A stretch of DNA of 64,000 nucleotides from Phaeobacter cretensis (GTDB lineage Bacteria > Pseudomonadota > Alphaproteobacteria > Rhodobacterales > Rhodobacteraceae). Numbering within the stretch: position 1 is the stretch's first letter; the number at the start of each line of letters is the position of its first letter. Location of the stretch: assembly GCF_047372505.1 (NCBI RefSeq), contig NZ_JBKBEU010000001.1:868001-932000 (forward strand), given 5' to 3'. Below the pieces are notes generated by a model. The model was not told the origin of the DNA. It saw nothing but the letters and a program-made list of their open reading frames with translations, and did not search any database. Below, in pieces: positions 1-8,395 of the stretch. The position numbers and the translations under genes were made by a program.

Positions 1-684
1 TTTGCTTTTGACATGAATGTCGCATGCTCCTCTGCCACCTTTGGGATTCAGGCCGCTGCGGATATGGTCCGCTCGGGCTCCATTCGCTCTGCATTGGTGG
101 TTAACCCTGAGATTTGTTCCGGCCATCTGGAATGGCGTGATCGCGATTGCCATTTCATCTTTGGTGATGTCGCAACAGCTACACTTATTGAACGCAGTGA
201 CGATGCAGCCGGGCCTCATTTCGAAGTTTTGTCGACACGTTGCGCCACCAGCTTCTCCAATAACATCCGTAACAATAATGGCTATCTGCGCCGCTCCCGC
301 CCCGATGGTGTCGAGGATCGCCGCGACATGCAGTTCATGCAAAATGGACGTAAAGTATTCAAAGAAGTTCTACCTATGGTCAGCCAGCACATCGCCGACC
401 ATATGGAGGCTGAGGGTATCGCCAATACTGATCTGAAAAGGCTCTGGTTGCATCAGGCAAACAAAACAATGAATGATTTCATTGGCAAAAAGGTTCTGGG
501 GCGCACGCCCGAAACCGGAGAACAGCCCAATATTTTGCAGGACTACGCCAATACTTCTTCGGCTGGTTCCATCATCGCATTCTCAAAATACTCGATAGAT
601 CTGTCCCAGGGCGATCTTGGGCTAATCTGCTCATTCGGGGCCGGATACTCCGTGGGGTCCGTCATCCTGCGGCGCGTTTCCTGA
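1..684 (+). CDS. Beta-ketoacyl-ACP synthase III-like (5' truncated)
   Basis: C-terminal part of a FabH/KAS III-type thiolase-fold condensing enzyme; the reading frame is open from base 1, so the N-terminus lies outside the window. The catalytic triad is visible: Cys in NVACSSATFG (bases 25-27), His in LWLHQAN (451-453) and Asn in YANTSSAGS (550-552). KAS III enzymes condense an acyl-CoA with malonyl-ACP, either to start fatty-acid synthesis or in secondary pathways. The loop after the Cys and the HLEWRD segment differ from E. coli FabH, so an accessory KAS III (long-chain starter or natural-product type) is possible. No partner gene is visible; the next gene is convergent. Confidence 0.8.
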   Translation, partial: FAFDMNVACSSATFGIQAAADMVRSGSIRSALVVNPEICSGHLEWRDRDCHFIFGDVATATLIERSDDAAGPHFEVLSTRCATSFSNNIRNNNGYLRRSRPDGVEDRRDMQFMQNGRKVFKEVLPMVSQHIADHMEAEGIANTDLKRLWLHQANKTMNDFIGKKVLGRTPETGEQPNILQDYANTSSAGSIIAFSKYSIDLSQGDLGLICSFGAGYSVGSVILRRVS

Positions 685-772
685 GCGCCTCGATAGCCCA
701 GCAACCAAGTCCAAAAATGGCCGGCCGTTCTTGGTGGGCCATTTTTACAATTTCTCCAAGAAACATCGCAGA

Positions 773-1531
773 CTATTTCTGTGATACCCGCTGATGCACA
801 GCCTCGGCGCTCTCTACTCGCTCAGAGTAACGGTCGACCAAATAGTCCTTTCGACCGCGGGTTAGCCAAGTGAATTTCACCAGTTCTTCCATCACATCCA
901 CAACGCGACGGTAGAATGGACCGTCGGGCAAACGACCATCATCCGTAAACTCCAGCCATGCCTTTGGAATCGAGGATTGGTTCGGGATGGTGATCATTCG
1001 CATCCAACGACCGAGAATGCGCAATTGATTGACCGCATTGAACGACTGTGACCCTCCGGAAACCTGCATTACGGCCAGCGTCTTTCCTTGGGTGGGTCGA
1101 ATCCCGCCTTTTAGCGACAACGGCAGCCAGTCGATCTGGGTCTTCATGATACCAGTCATAGCGCCGTGGCGTTCGGGGCTGGACCAGACCATGCCTTCGC
1201 TCCAAACGACAAGATCGCGTAATTCAATCACCTTCGGGTGACTCTGGGATCCCACGTCATCTGGCAAGGGCAGTCCACTTGGATCAAAGACCCGCGTTTC
1301 GCAACCCAAGTTGCGAAGGATACGAGCCGCCTCTTCAGCCGCTTTGCGCGAATAACTGACCTCGCGTAGCGACCCATAGAGCAGCAGTATGCGCGGCGGA
1401 TGCTGGGGATCCTCCGCCGCCTTCAACCCCGTCCCATCGATCTTTGGCAAAGCCTCCGCGACGAGCGCTGGCAACTTGTTAGCATTCGCTTCTTCAGGCC
1501 CGGACGGGCCAGCCGCCGATATCTCAGCCAC
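773..1531 (-). CDS. arsH: ArsH-type NADPH-dependent FMN reductase
   Basis: A 252-residue flavodoxin-fold protein. The FMN phosphate-binding loop GSLREVSYS is at residues 53-61, followed by the ArsH signature regions SSPERHGAMTG and QVSGGSQSFNAVN, so it is ArsH rather than a generic NAD(P)H:quinone reductase. Family members reduce quinones, azo dyes or organoarsenicals with NADPH, and some oxidise methylarsenite. The N-terminus has about 45 extra low-complexity residues. The start overlaps the end of the upstream HTH-like gene by 8 bases, which suggests translational coupling. No arsR, arsB or arsC is nearby, so a role in arsenic resistance is not supported by context. Confidence 0.85.
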   Translation of the reverse strand: MAEISAAGPSGPEEANANKLPALVAEALPKIDGTGLKAAEDPQHPPRILLLYGSLREVSYSRKAAEEAARILRNLGCETRVFDPSGLPLPDDVGSQSHPKVIELRDLVVWSEGMVWSSPERHGAMTGIMKTQIDWLPLSLKGGIRPTQGKTLAVMQVSGGSQSFNAVNQLRILGRWMRMITIPNQSSIPKAWLEFTDDGRLPDGPFYRRVVDVMEELVKFTWLTRGRKDYLVDRYSERVESAEAVHQRVSQK

Positions 1532-1985
1532 TTTCTTCTTCCAGATGCAGCTTCATATCCAGAAGCACTTGCTGCAGCATCACGGTTTCGCGCAACAGCC
1601 GTTTGGCTTCATTGATGGTGATGATCCCATCAGCCATGGCCTCCTGATATTCGCTCATCAAGGTAGCAAAGCGTTGGCTCAAGGCGATCACATCTGCATT
1701 GACCCCGCCATTACGGGCCTCCGATGCCGCACTTGGTTCGCAGTACGACAGCGTAATGTTCTTAAGGTCTGCCAGACCCGACGTCACATGAGGAAAGGAG
1801 GCCGCAGCTTCCAGCTTGGCGACGGCGTCGACAGGCATGAAGCGATCAGTGTGCTCGGCATTATCAGAATAATACCGCCCAAGTGTTGCCTTAGATTTCC
1901 CCGTGATCTGGCAGGCTGCCTCGATCCCCACATCCTTGACCAGAGCCTCGGTGTGCTTTTTTAGATAAGTACCTATGTCTGCCAT
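1524..1985 (-). CDS. Small HTH-like protein, prophage-regulator-like
   Basis: A 153-residue protein of unknown function. Residues 15-35 (GIEAACQITGKSKATLGRYY) read as a helix-turn-helix, followed by RFMPVDAVAKLEAAA, a pattern seen in small prophage-type regulators of Rhodobacteraceae. The C-terminal half is helical and charged and could dimerise. The ATG at 1985 fits the start of the conserved segment; an in-frame ATG 33 bases upstream exists but adds residues unlike the rest. It overlaps arsH by 8 bases and is probably its operon partner and possibly its regulator, which is an inference from position only. Confidence 0.6.
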   Translation of the reverse strand: MADIGTYLKKHTEALVKDVGIEAACQITGKSKATLGRYYSDNAEHTDRFMPVDAVAKLEAAASFPHVTSGLADLKNITLSYCEPSAASEARNGGVNADVIALSQRFATLMSEYQEAMADGIITINEAKRLLRETVMLQQVLLDMKLHLEEESG

Positions 1986-2362
1986 ATAAAATATACCTGC
2001 ATATGACCGCTGTCCCACTGGGGAAGAAACGAGTTAATTTCCCATTCACGACACTTAAAGGAAATGTGAAGCTATTTCTATCCCTAAGGTTTTAAGGGAC
2101 TTACAGCGCTGAACCTAGTCGAAAGACCAGAGAATACGCTGAGGGGCGAGGGCGTGTTGCGTGTGTCTTCGCTGGAGGGCAATTTTCGTCCTGTTTGCGC
2201 CCTGCCGCAGATGTATTGTGGTTCGTTTCTCGGGTTGTTTCGTCTCGAACCCACATCGGCGTGCAGGGTGCTTCTACTGTCAGTGCAAACATACAGGCGC
2301 ACCCGGTGAAAGGTTTAAAAAAAACCGTTTCCTCCGTACCAGACAGCGGCTACATCAGCGCC
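1986..2362. other. Intergenic region between HTH gene and tdk
   Basis: Divergent spacer of 377 bases that must hold the promoters of the arsH operon (minus) and tdk (plus). I see no convincing coding region; the frames open across it lack ribosome-binding sites and read as low-quality sequence. A short dyad, TCCCT...AGGGA, lies at 2081-2099. No confident -35/-10 pair could be assigned. Confidence 0.4.
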
Positions 2363-2962
2363 ATGGCCAAGCTTTATTTTCATTACTCCACCATGAATGC
2401 CGGCAAATCGACGGTGCTCTTGCAAGCCTCGCACAACTACCGCGAGAACAATATGGATACCTATTTACTGACCGCTTCACTGGATGACCGAGCCGGTCAG
2501 GGACGGATCGCCTCGCGCATCGGGATCGGTGCTGAGGCTGATATGTTTCGGCCCGGTGAAGATCTGTTCGGAAAGGTGTCCGACCGTCTGGAGAAAGGCG
2601 CTGTCGCCAGCATTTTTGTCGATGAGGCGCAGTTTCTGTCACCCGACCAGGTTTGGGATCTGGCTCGAGTGGTAGATGATTTGCGGGTGCCCGTGCTGTG
2701 CTACGGTCTTCGTGTCGACTTTCAGGGTAATTTATTCCCAGGGTCGGCCACGCTGCTGGCACTGGCCGATGAAATGCGGGAGGTGCGCACCATCTGTCAC
2801 TGCGGAAAGAAAGCGACAATGGTTATCAGACAAGATGAAACCGGCAGGCCAATCACCGAAGGTGAGCAGGTACAGATCGGCGGCAACGAGACATATGTAT
2901 CCCTCTGCCGCCGCCATTGGCGCGAGGCCACTGGCGATCTACCGACCGGGCCTAAAGACTGA
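2363..2962 (+). CDS. tdk: Thymidine kinase (type II)
   Basis: A 199-residue cytosolic enzyme that phosphorylates thymidine with ATP in the pyrimidine salvage pathway. The P-loop STMNAGKS is at residues 9-16, and FVDEAQF (86-91) carries Walker B and catalytic Glu89. Zinc-ribbon ligands are Cys145, Cys147, Cys182 and His185. The frame is open much further upstream, but the conserved family start MAKLYFHYS fixes the ATG at 2363; no strong Shine-Dalgarno is visible. It appears monocistronic, with the convergent dehydrogenase gene beyond its end. Confidence 0.93.
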   Translation: MAKLYFHYSTMNAGKSTVLLQASHNYRENNMDTYLLTASLDDRAGQGRIASRIGIGAEADMFRPGEDLFGKVSDRLEKGAVASIFVDEAQFLSPDQVWDLARVVDDLRVPVLCYGLRVDFQGNLFPGSATLLALADEMREVRTICHCGKKATMVIRQDETGRPITEGEQVQIGGNETYVSLCRRHWREATGDLPTGPKD

Positions 2963-3038
2963 TCACAACTCACCTACCGCCAATAGACTAAACGGGACAG
3001 ATATCTGCCCGTTCTGTTTCCCTTAGCTCCCGTTGAAG

Positions 3039-3995
3039 TCAGACTGGCGAAAGTAGCGGTTTCCTCGCGAGGAAAGCCGCAACATTGTCCAACGCCAGAT
3101 GTCCCATATCGCTGCGCACCTCTTCTGTGGCTGTGCCCAGATGCGGCAGCAATGTAACTTGCTCCATGCTGCTCAGCGCTTCCGGCACCTTTGGTTCGAA
3201 CTCATAAACATCCAAGCCAGCGCCTGCGAGCGTGCCTGCTTCAAGTGCTGCAATCAAAGCGGCTTCATCAACCACCTCACCACGGGCGATATTGATCAGC
3301 AGAGAACTGGGACGCATGGCCTCCAAGACTGCCTTGTCAATCAGATGCCGCGTCTCAGCTCCGCCTGGAACAGCCAGAACCAGCACGTCGACCGCAGCTG
3401 CCAAAGCCATCAGCCTCTCGGCCCGTACTACCGGGAAGCCCGGGGATTTGTCACTGCGTGCAAGATAGCTGACCGACATCCCAAAACCGAAATGGCAACG
3501 CCGGGCGATAGCTTCGCCAATGCGACCAAAACCAACGATACCAACATGTTTTCCGGTCAAATGCACCCCAAGCATCTGAGTCGGATGCCATCCCTGCCAC
3601 TGGCCGGAGCGCACCAGGCGCTCGCCCTCGCCCGCGCGTCGCGCTGTCATCAGCATAAGCGTCATCGCGATATCAGCGGTCGCATCGGTAACAGCCCCAG
3701 GCGTATTGCTAACCGCAATGCCTGATGCCTTCGCCGCAGTGATGTCGATATGATTGAAGCCAACACCAAAATTGGCCAACAGTTTGCAACGCGGTACCGG
3801 AACACCTGCAAAGCTGCCTGCGTCGAACTGATCCCCTAACGTGGGTACGACGATATCGAATTCACTCAGCGCACGCTGACGCTCCTCGGCCGTAAGCGGC
3901 GTCGTCTCCTGACGGATTTCAGCATCAAACTCAGCACGTGCCCGTGCTTCGACAGCCGCAGTCATCGGACGTGTAATCCAGACTTTCGCGTTCAA
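3039..3995 (-). CDS. D-2-hydroxyacid dehydrogenase (glyoxylate/hydroxypyruvate reductase-like)
   Basis: A 318-residue NAD(P)-dependent 2-hydroxyacid dehydrogenase. The Rossmann loop GFGRIG is at residues 155-160, and the catalytic triad is complete: Arg238 (NIARGEVVDE), Glu267 (YEFEP) and His285 (LPHLGTA). The N-terminal catalytic domain has NFGVGFNHID, typical of the glyoxylate/hydroxypyruvate reductase branch. Substrate cannot be fixed from sequence; glyoxylate or hydroxypyruvate is the best guess. It starts within the stop of the tRNA-binding protein gene (4-base overlap) and is the third gene of the proC operon. Confidence 0.85.
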   Translation of the reverse strand: MNAKVWITRPMTAAVEARARAEFDAEIRQETTPLTAEERQRALSEFDIVVPTLGDQFDAGSFAGVPVPRCKLLANFGVGFNHIDITAAKASGIAVSNTPGAVTDATADIAMTLMLMTARRAGEGERLVRSGQWQGWHPTQMLGVHLTGKHVGIVGFGRIGEAIARRCHFGFGMSVSYLARSDKSPGFPVVRAERLMALAAAVDVLVLAVPGGAETRHLIDKAVLEAMRPSSLLINIARGEVVDEAALIAALEAGTLAGAGLDVYEFEPKVPEALSSMEQVTLLPHLGTATEEVRSDMGHLALDNVAAFLARKPLLSPV

Positions 3996-4330
3996 TGCAT
4001 CCGCCCCCCAATTGGAACGTCACCGTCAGGGCCGATCAAGATGATGCTGCCCGCATCATCCGGCAATCCCAATACCAGCACTTCGGACATGAATTTGCCA
4101 ATTTGCCGGGCCGGGAAATTGACAACTGCCATCACCTGTTTGCCGTACAAATTTTCCGGGGTGTAATGGGCCGTGACCTGCGCGGAGGTTTTCTTAACGC
4201 CGATCTCATCGCCAAAGTCCACCCACATCTTGATCGCAGGTTTTCGCGCCTCAGGATAGTCTTCGGCGCGCACAACCACGCCGACGCGAACATCGACTTT
4301 CAGAAAATCGTCAAAACTGATTTCATCCAC
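3992..4330 (-). CDS. csaA: tRNA-binding protein, CsaA-like
   Basis: A 112-residue stand-alone tRNA-binding (OB-fold) domain. Family motifs are FDDFLKVDVRVG near the start, KMWVDFGDEIG, the conserved KKTSAQVT, and VVNFPARQIGKFMSEVLVLG. CsaA proteins resemble the tRNA-binding domain of methionyl- and phenylalanyl-tRNA synthetases and have been proposed to act in translation or as secretion chaperones. GTG at 4330 is chosen because it begins the conserved VDEISFDDF and is preceded by AAAGGAA at good spacing. It overlaps the end of proC by 8 bases and the next gene by 4, so the three genes are translationally coupled. Confidence 0.85.
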   Translation of the reverse strand: MDEISFDDFLKVDVRVGVVVRAEDYPEARKPAIKMWVDFGDEIGVKKTSAQVTAHYTPENLYGKQVMAVVNFPARQIGKFMSEVLVLGLPDDAGSIILIGPDGDVPIGGRMH

Positions 4331-5150
4331 GAGAAAGTTCCTTTGAACGGTTGCTTGCTGCGGCAACGGCACGGCGCAAAAGGGGCGGGAAACCATCGTC
4401 CTCATCCATCAGAACTTCGAGCGCTGCCTGTGTGGTCCCATTAGGACTTGTGACATTGATGCGCAGTTGGGCTGGTGTTTCTTCTGCAGCTTCAGCCAAT
4501 GCCCCTGCGCCTGCTACCGTGGCCTTGGCCAGTTGCATCGCGAGATTTGCAGGCAATCCTTCGGCCTCTCCAGCCGCGGCGAGGGTTTCGATCAGATGAA
4601 ATACATAGGCCGGACCGGAGCCGCTGACCCCCGTCACGGCATCCATTTGCGCCTCGCTCTCAAGCCGGACAGTCTGGCCTATGGCCTGTAGTAGCATGTC
4701 AGCGCGCCCAATGTCGGTATCTGATGCGCAGCCATTGCCCGTAATCGCAGTGATTCCGCGACCAACAGCTGCGGGTGTGTTGGGCATCGCGCGCACAATC
4801 GGCGTTTCGGCCCCCAAAAGCTCTTCGTAAGTCGCAATCGATGTGCCTGCAGCAACGGAGATGAACAGAGTGCCCCCATTCCCCAGCTGTTTCAGCTGCG
4901 GCAGGGCTTCACCCATCATCTGCGGTTTAACCGCGATCAACACGATGCCCGGCGCGTGCTCACCCGCCTGTGGCAAGGGCGCATTGATATGCACGCCGGT
5001 CGCGCGCAACCAATCAGATGGGTTCGGATCAATCACCCAGACGGCGCTGGGAGAAACACCACGGTCAAGCCAACCAGCCAGCATCGCTGACCCCATCTTG
5101 CCGCAACCCAAAAGCGCAATACCACGCGCTGCGATCTCAGATACCTGCAT
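4323..5150 (-). CDS. proC: Pyrroline-5-carboxylate reductase
   Basis: A 275-residue cytosolic enzyme that reduces pyrroline-5-carboxylate to proline with NAD(P)H, the last step of proline synthesis. The dinucleotide-binding loop is LLGCGKMGSAM near residues 13-23; RAMPNTPAAVG and the ProC signature around VTGVSGSGPAYVF are present, as is the C-terminal helical dimer domain ending TSPNGTTQAAL. Length is normal for the family. It is the first gene of an operon with the tRNA-binding protein and a 2-hydroxyacid dehydrogenase, and lies 57 bases downstream of the YbjN gene on the same strand. Confidence 0.93.
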   Translation of the reverse strand: MQVSEIAARGIALLGCGKMGSAMLAGWLDRGVSPSAVWVIDPNPSDWLRATGVHINAPLPQAGEHAPGIVLIAVKPQMMGEALPQLKQLGNGGTLFISVAAGTSIATYEELLGAETPIVRAMPNTPAAVGRGITAITGNGCASDTDIGRADMLLQAIGQTVRLESEAQMDAVTGVSGSGPAYVFHLIETLAAAGEAEGLPANLAMQLAKATVAGAGALAEAAEETPAQLRINVTSPNGTTQAALEVLMDEDDGFPPLLRRAVAAASNRSKELSRG

Positions 5151-5207
5151 CTTTCCCCTCCCCTGCTGGGTTGTCTGGCCCGCTATGGGGCCAGTTCAGG
5201 GAAAGGT

Positions 5208-5708
5208 TTACGCGCGCCCGTAGGCCTCTGCAATGGCGACCTGAAGCGCATCTCGTGGCGATTGCCCGCCCCAGACCATCAACTGGATTGCCGGGTAGTA
5301 GCGCTCGCAATTGGCGACCGCCGAGTTGATCATCGTGTCGATCTGCTCCGGGCTGGCAACCTGCCCACCGGTCAGCACCAACCCATAACGGTACAACATC
5401 AATTTGTGGTCGGGCCAAAAGGTAAAGCCACCAGACCAACACTGATCATTCATCTCATTGATCAGCTCATAAAGACGTGAGTGCTGCTCTTTAGGGGGCT
5501 CCATCTCAAAGCTGCATACCATCCTTAGGGTTTCCTCATAACCGGACCACGCAAGCGTTAGCGCGTAGGTTCGCCACTGCCCTTCAACTGCCATGGCGAT
5601 TTGATCATCGCCTATGCGGTCAAAGTCCCAATCGTGGTCTGAGGCCAAATGTTCGACGATGTCGATAGGGTGAATTTCGTCTTCCAGAAAATGTTCGGAA
5701 AGAGCCAT
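5208..5708 (-). CDS. YbjN domain-containing protein
   Basis: A 166-residue cytosolic protein of the YbjN family, with a fold like type III secretion chaperones. The segment ETLRMVCSFEMEPP, followed by LYELINEMNDQCWSGGF and the acidic N-terminus PIDIVEHLASDHDWDFDR, is typical of the Rhodobacteraceae version. The biochemical role is unknown; E. coli YbjN is linked to stress and motility phenotypes. ATG at 5708 is chosen because GAGAGGTGG lies just upstream. It is transcribed toward proC with a 57-base gap and could be cotranscribed. Confidence 0.8.
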   Translation of the reverse strand: MALSEHFLEDEIHPIDIVEHLASDHDWDFDRIGDDQIAMAVEGQWRTYALTLAWSGYEETLRMVCSFEMEPPKEQHSRLYELINEMNDQCWSGGFTFWPDHKLMLYRYGLVLTGGQVASPEQIDTMINSAVANCERYYPAIQLMVWGGQSPRDALQVAIAEAYGRA

Positions 5709-6083
5709 GTTGCCACCTCTCTGATCTCTAGCAAAAGAGCTGCGGGGCACCCACAATTGCTAGCGGACTGCTCAATAAGGAGAGAGACTTCCCTCTTCTC
5801 CTACTAGATATGGTGGCGGTAGCAACGCTGTCTGGCAACCCTTTATTTGGGGATAACTGCAATAACTTGTGGACGAATGATGATCACCCTCAAAATATCG
5901 TGACGATGCTGTGATCTTGTTCAGCAGTCAATCATCCAAATGTTGAACCCCGCGACATTGCCCAGGGCAATACAGAAAATGGCGCACAGCCTCTCATAGG
6001 CCGGTGCGCCAATGGATGTTGCAGATTGGGTATTCGAACGTCACGAGACAGGCGGAACCCGCTCATTCATCCGTTAATTAAGC
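5709..6083. other. Intergenic spacer between ubiK and the YbjN gene
   Basis: About 375 bases without a supported gene. It holds the YbjN ribosome-binding site, an imperfect dyad AGGAGA...TCTCCT at roughly 5785-5805 without a T-tract, and otherwise nothing recognisable. The ubiK transcript reads into this region, but no clear rho-independent terminator was found. Confidence 0.4.
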
Positions 6084-6332
6084 TCAGGCGGATTTACCGG
6101 CTTCCAGCGCATCTAGCCGCGCTTTCAGTGCTTCGTTTTCTTCTCGGGCTTTCTGTGCCATGGCGCGTACGGCGTCGAACTCCTCACGGGTCACAAAGTC
6201 GCGATCAGCCAGCCAGCGGTCAATCAGCCCCTTCATCGCCGTCTCGGCCTCTTCCCGCGCACCGTGGGCAACCCCCATGGCGTTGGTCATCAGCTGAGAA
6301 ATATCATCCATGATCTTGTTGCGCGTCTGCAT
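6084..6332 (-). CDS. ubiK: Accessory factor UbiK family protein
   Basis: An 82-residue protein of the UbiK/BMFP (former DUF526) family: an N-terminal amphipathic helix (DDISQLMTNAMGVAHGAREE) and a C-terminal coiled coil (REEFDAVRAMAQKAREENE). E. coli UbiK helps aerobic ubiquinone biosynthesis and binds UbiJ; the Brucella relative is a membrane-fusogenic protein. The start is uncertain: ATG at 6332 gives the family-like MQTRNK and has GGAG six bases upstream, while ATG at 6344 adds four residues and is preceded by AGGGGGTAAGG. It is divergent from lgt. Confidence 0.8.
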   Translation of the reverse strand: MQTRNKIMDDISQLMTNAMGVAHGAREEAETAMKGLIDRWLADRDFVTREEFDAVRAMAQKAREENEALKARLDALEAGKSA

Positions 6333-6428
6333 TGTCTTCTCCATGTCTGCCTTACCCCCTATATGGGCATCAACACCGTCGGCGGCAAGCCGTTGACACC
6401 GCAGCCCCCACACAGGCATTGACGGCAT

Positions 6429-7331
6429 ATGCACGCACTTCTACTCCAATTCCCCGATCTCACACCCGAAATTTTCACGATTGAGCTGTTTGGCAGCCAG
6501 TTTGCGCTCCGATGGTATGCACTGGCCTACATCGTTGGCATTGTCATTGCATGGAGATTGGCCGTCGCCGCTCTGCGACGCCCTGCATTGTGGCCAGATA
6601 CTCAGCCGCCGATGAAGCCTGCGCAGGTCGAGGATCTACTGACCTGGATCATTCTTGGTGTTATTTTAGGTGGGCGACTGGGCTATGTGCTGTTTTATCA
6701 ACCCGGCTATTACCTCCAGAACCCACTCGAAATTCTGCGTATCTGGCAAGGTGGCATGGCGTTTCACGGCGGACTTTTGGGTGTCATCCTTGCCACGTGG
6801 GTCTATGCGTCGCGAAACAACATTCCACGACTACAGATCGCCGATTTGGTGGCCCATGCTGTGCCGCCGGGGCTCCTGTTAGGAAGGCTGGCCAACTTCA
6901 ACAACGCCGAACTCTGGGGCCGTGCGACCGACCTGCCGTGGGGCGTTGCCTTCCCTGGTCAAGCTGCACAATCCTGCGGTCAGGCGCTTGGGGAAATCTG
7001 CGCCCGCCATCCATCACAGCTCTATGAAGCGCTACTTGAAGGGTTAATCCTAGGCGTCGTTCTGTTGTGGCTGGCCTATAGGCGCGGAGCCATGCGCTAT
7101 CCCGGACAGACTACTGGCGTCTTTCTGGCTGGCTACGGTACAGCTCGTTTTGTTGTGGAATTTGCCCGCCAACCAGATATCCAGTTTGCAAGCTTTGACA
7201 ATCCTCTAGGCCTGGCATGGCATATTGGCGGGTACGGCCTTACGATGGGACAGATTTTGTCGTTACCGATGATAGCCATCGGCCTGCTACTGGTGGTCCG
7301 TGCCCGCCGCACGATTGAGGCCGGTGCATGA
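6429..7331 (+). CDS. lgt: Prolipoprotein diacylglyceryl transferase
   Basis: A 300-residue inner-membrane enzyme that moves diacylglycerol from phosphatidylglycerol to the lipobox cysteine of prolipoproteins. The Lgt signature GRLANFNNAELWG is present, along with the conserved MAFHGGLLG and RHPSQLYEALLEG. About seven hydrophobic segments are visible, as expected. Its stop overlaps the ATG of the next gene (ATGA), so it leads a three-gene operon. Confidence 0.95.
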   Translation: MHALLLQFPDLTPEIFTIELFGSQFALRWYALAYIVGIVIAWRLAVAALRRPALWPDTQPPMKPAQVEDLLTWIILGVILGGRLGYVLFYQPGYYLQNPLEILRIWQGGMAFHGGLLGVILATWVYASRNNIPRLQIADLVAHAVPPGLLLGRLANFNNAELWGRATDLPWGVAFPGQAAQSCGQALGEICARHPSQLYEALLEGLILGVVLLWLAYRRGAMRYPGQTTGVFLAGYGTARFVVEFARQPDIQFASFDNPLGLAWHIGGYGLTMGQILSLPMIAIGLLLVVRARRTIEAGA

Positions 7332-8395
7332 GCCTAAGCGACCATATCAAATCCCGGATACGTGCCGAGGGGCCGATTTCGGTGGCCGACTTCATGGCAG
7401 ATGCGCTGCTGCATCCGACCTACGGCTATTACACGACCCGAGATCCGCTGGGGGCCAAGGGTGATTTCACCACTGCGCCGGAAATCAGCCAGATGTTTGG
7501 TGAACTTATCGGTCTATCACTTGCACAATCCTGGTTGGATCAGGGCGCACCCGCTCGTTTCACGCTGGCAGAACTCGGCCCTGGACGCGGCACACTTATG
7601 GCGGATCTGCTGCGAGCAACCAAGCTGGTGCCGGGATTTCACGATGCGATGCAGATTGTCTTGTTGGAGGCCTCGCCCATCTTGCGAGCGCGTCAGGCGG
7701 ATCACCTCGTCCACTATAACCCTCAGTGGCATGAGAGAATTACTGACCTAGCCAATCAACCACTGTTCTTAGTAGCCAACGAGTTCTTTGATGCCCTGCC
7801 CGTACGCCAGTTCCTACGCGATGGCGACGGTTGGCGAGAAAAATCGGTCGGCCTTCACGACGATATACTCAGCTTCGGGCTCGGCTCAGCGTCGTCGCAA
7901 CCAGCCCTCATACATCGGCTGGATGACACCAAGGATGGCGATTTGGTGGAGTTATGTGAAACCGCACAGCCAATGATACAGACCATTGCGTCCCGTATTT
8001 CTGACCATGGCGGTGCGGCATTGATATTGGACTACGGCGACTGGCGATCACTTGGCGATACGCTGCAGGCCCTGCGCGCCCATGAACCCAGCGCCCCCCT
8101 CGACCATCCAGGTAAGGCTGATCTAACAACCCATGTTGATTTTGAAGCGCTAGCGCTTGCTGCTAAATCTGCAGGCTCTGCCTACAGCCGATTAACGCCG
8201 CAGGGCGTATTTCTCGAACGGCTCGGAATCACCGAAAGGGCACAGGCTTTAGCCTCGCGCTTGAAAGGCGATGCACGACAATCGCTAGTCGCTGCACATC
8301 GACGGTTGACGCACCCAGAGGAAATGGGAAACCTATTCAAAGTGCTTGGGATTTTCCCAACACAGGCCCCACCTCCACCGGGATTGAACGCATGA
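7328..8395 (+). CDS. MidA/NDUFAF7-like SAM-dependent methyltransferase
   Basis: A 355-residue class I methyltransferase of the DUF185 family, related to mitochondrial NDUFAF7 (MidA), which methylates an arginine of the NDUFS2 subunit during complex I assembly. The N-terminal GDFTTAPEISQMFGE, SAM-binding loop ELGPGRGTLMADLL and NEFFDALPVRQF are diagnostic. The bacterial substrate is not known, and transfer of the NDUFAF7 role is an inference. It overlaps both neighbours by 4 bases (lgt before, pgeF after). Confidence 0.85.
   Translation: MSLSDHIKSRIRAEGPISVADFMADALLHPTYGYYTTRDPLGAKGDFTTAPEISQMFGELIGLSLAQSWLDQGAPARFTLAELGPGRGTLMADLLRATKLVPGFHDAMQIVLLEASPILRARQADHLVHYNPQWHERITDLANQPLFLVANEFFDALPVRQFLRDGDGWREKSVGLHDDILSFGLGSASSQPALIHRLDDTKDGDLVELCETAQPMIQTIASRISDHGGAALILDYGDWRSLGDTLQALRAHEPSAPLDHPGKADLTTHVDFEALALAAKSAGSAYSRLTPQGVFLERLGITERAQALASRLKGDARQSLVAAHRRLTHPEEMGNLFKVLGIFPTQAPPPPGLNA

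Noticed and set aside
2161..2487. Overlapping plus and minus frames upstream of tdk
   Set aside because: They overlap the real tdk start in another frame, are rich in Arg/Cys/Phe and have no family pattern.
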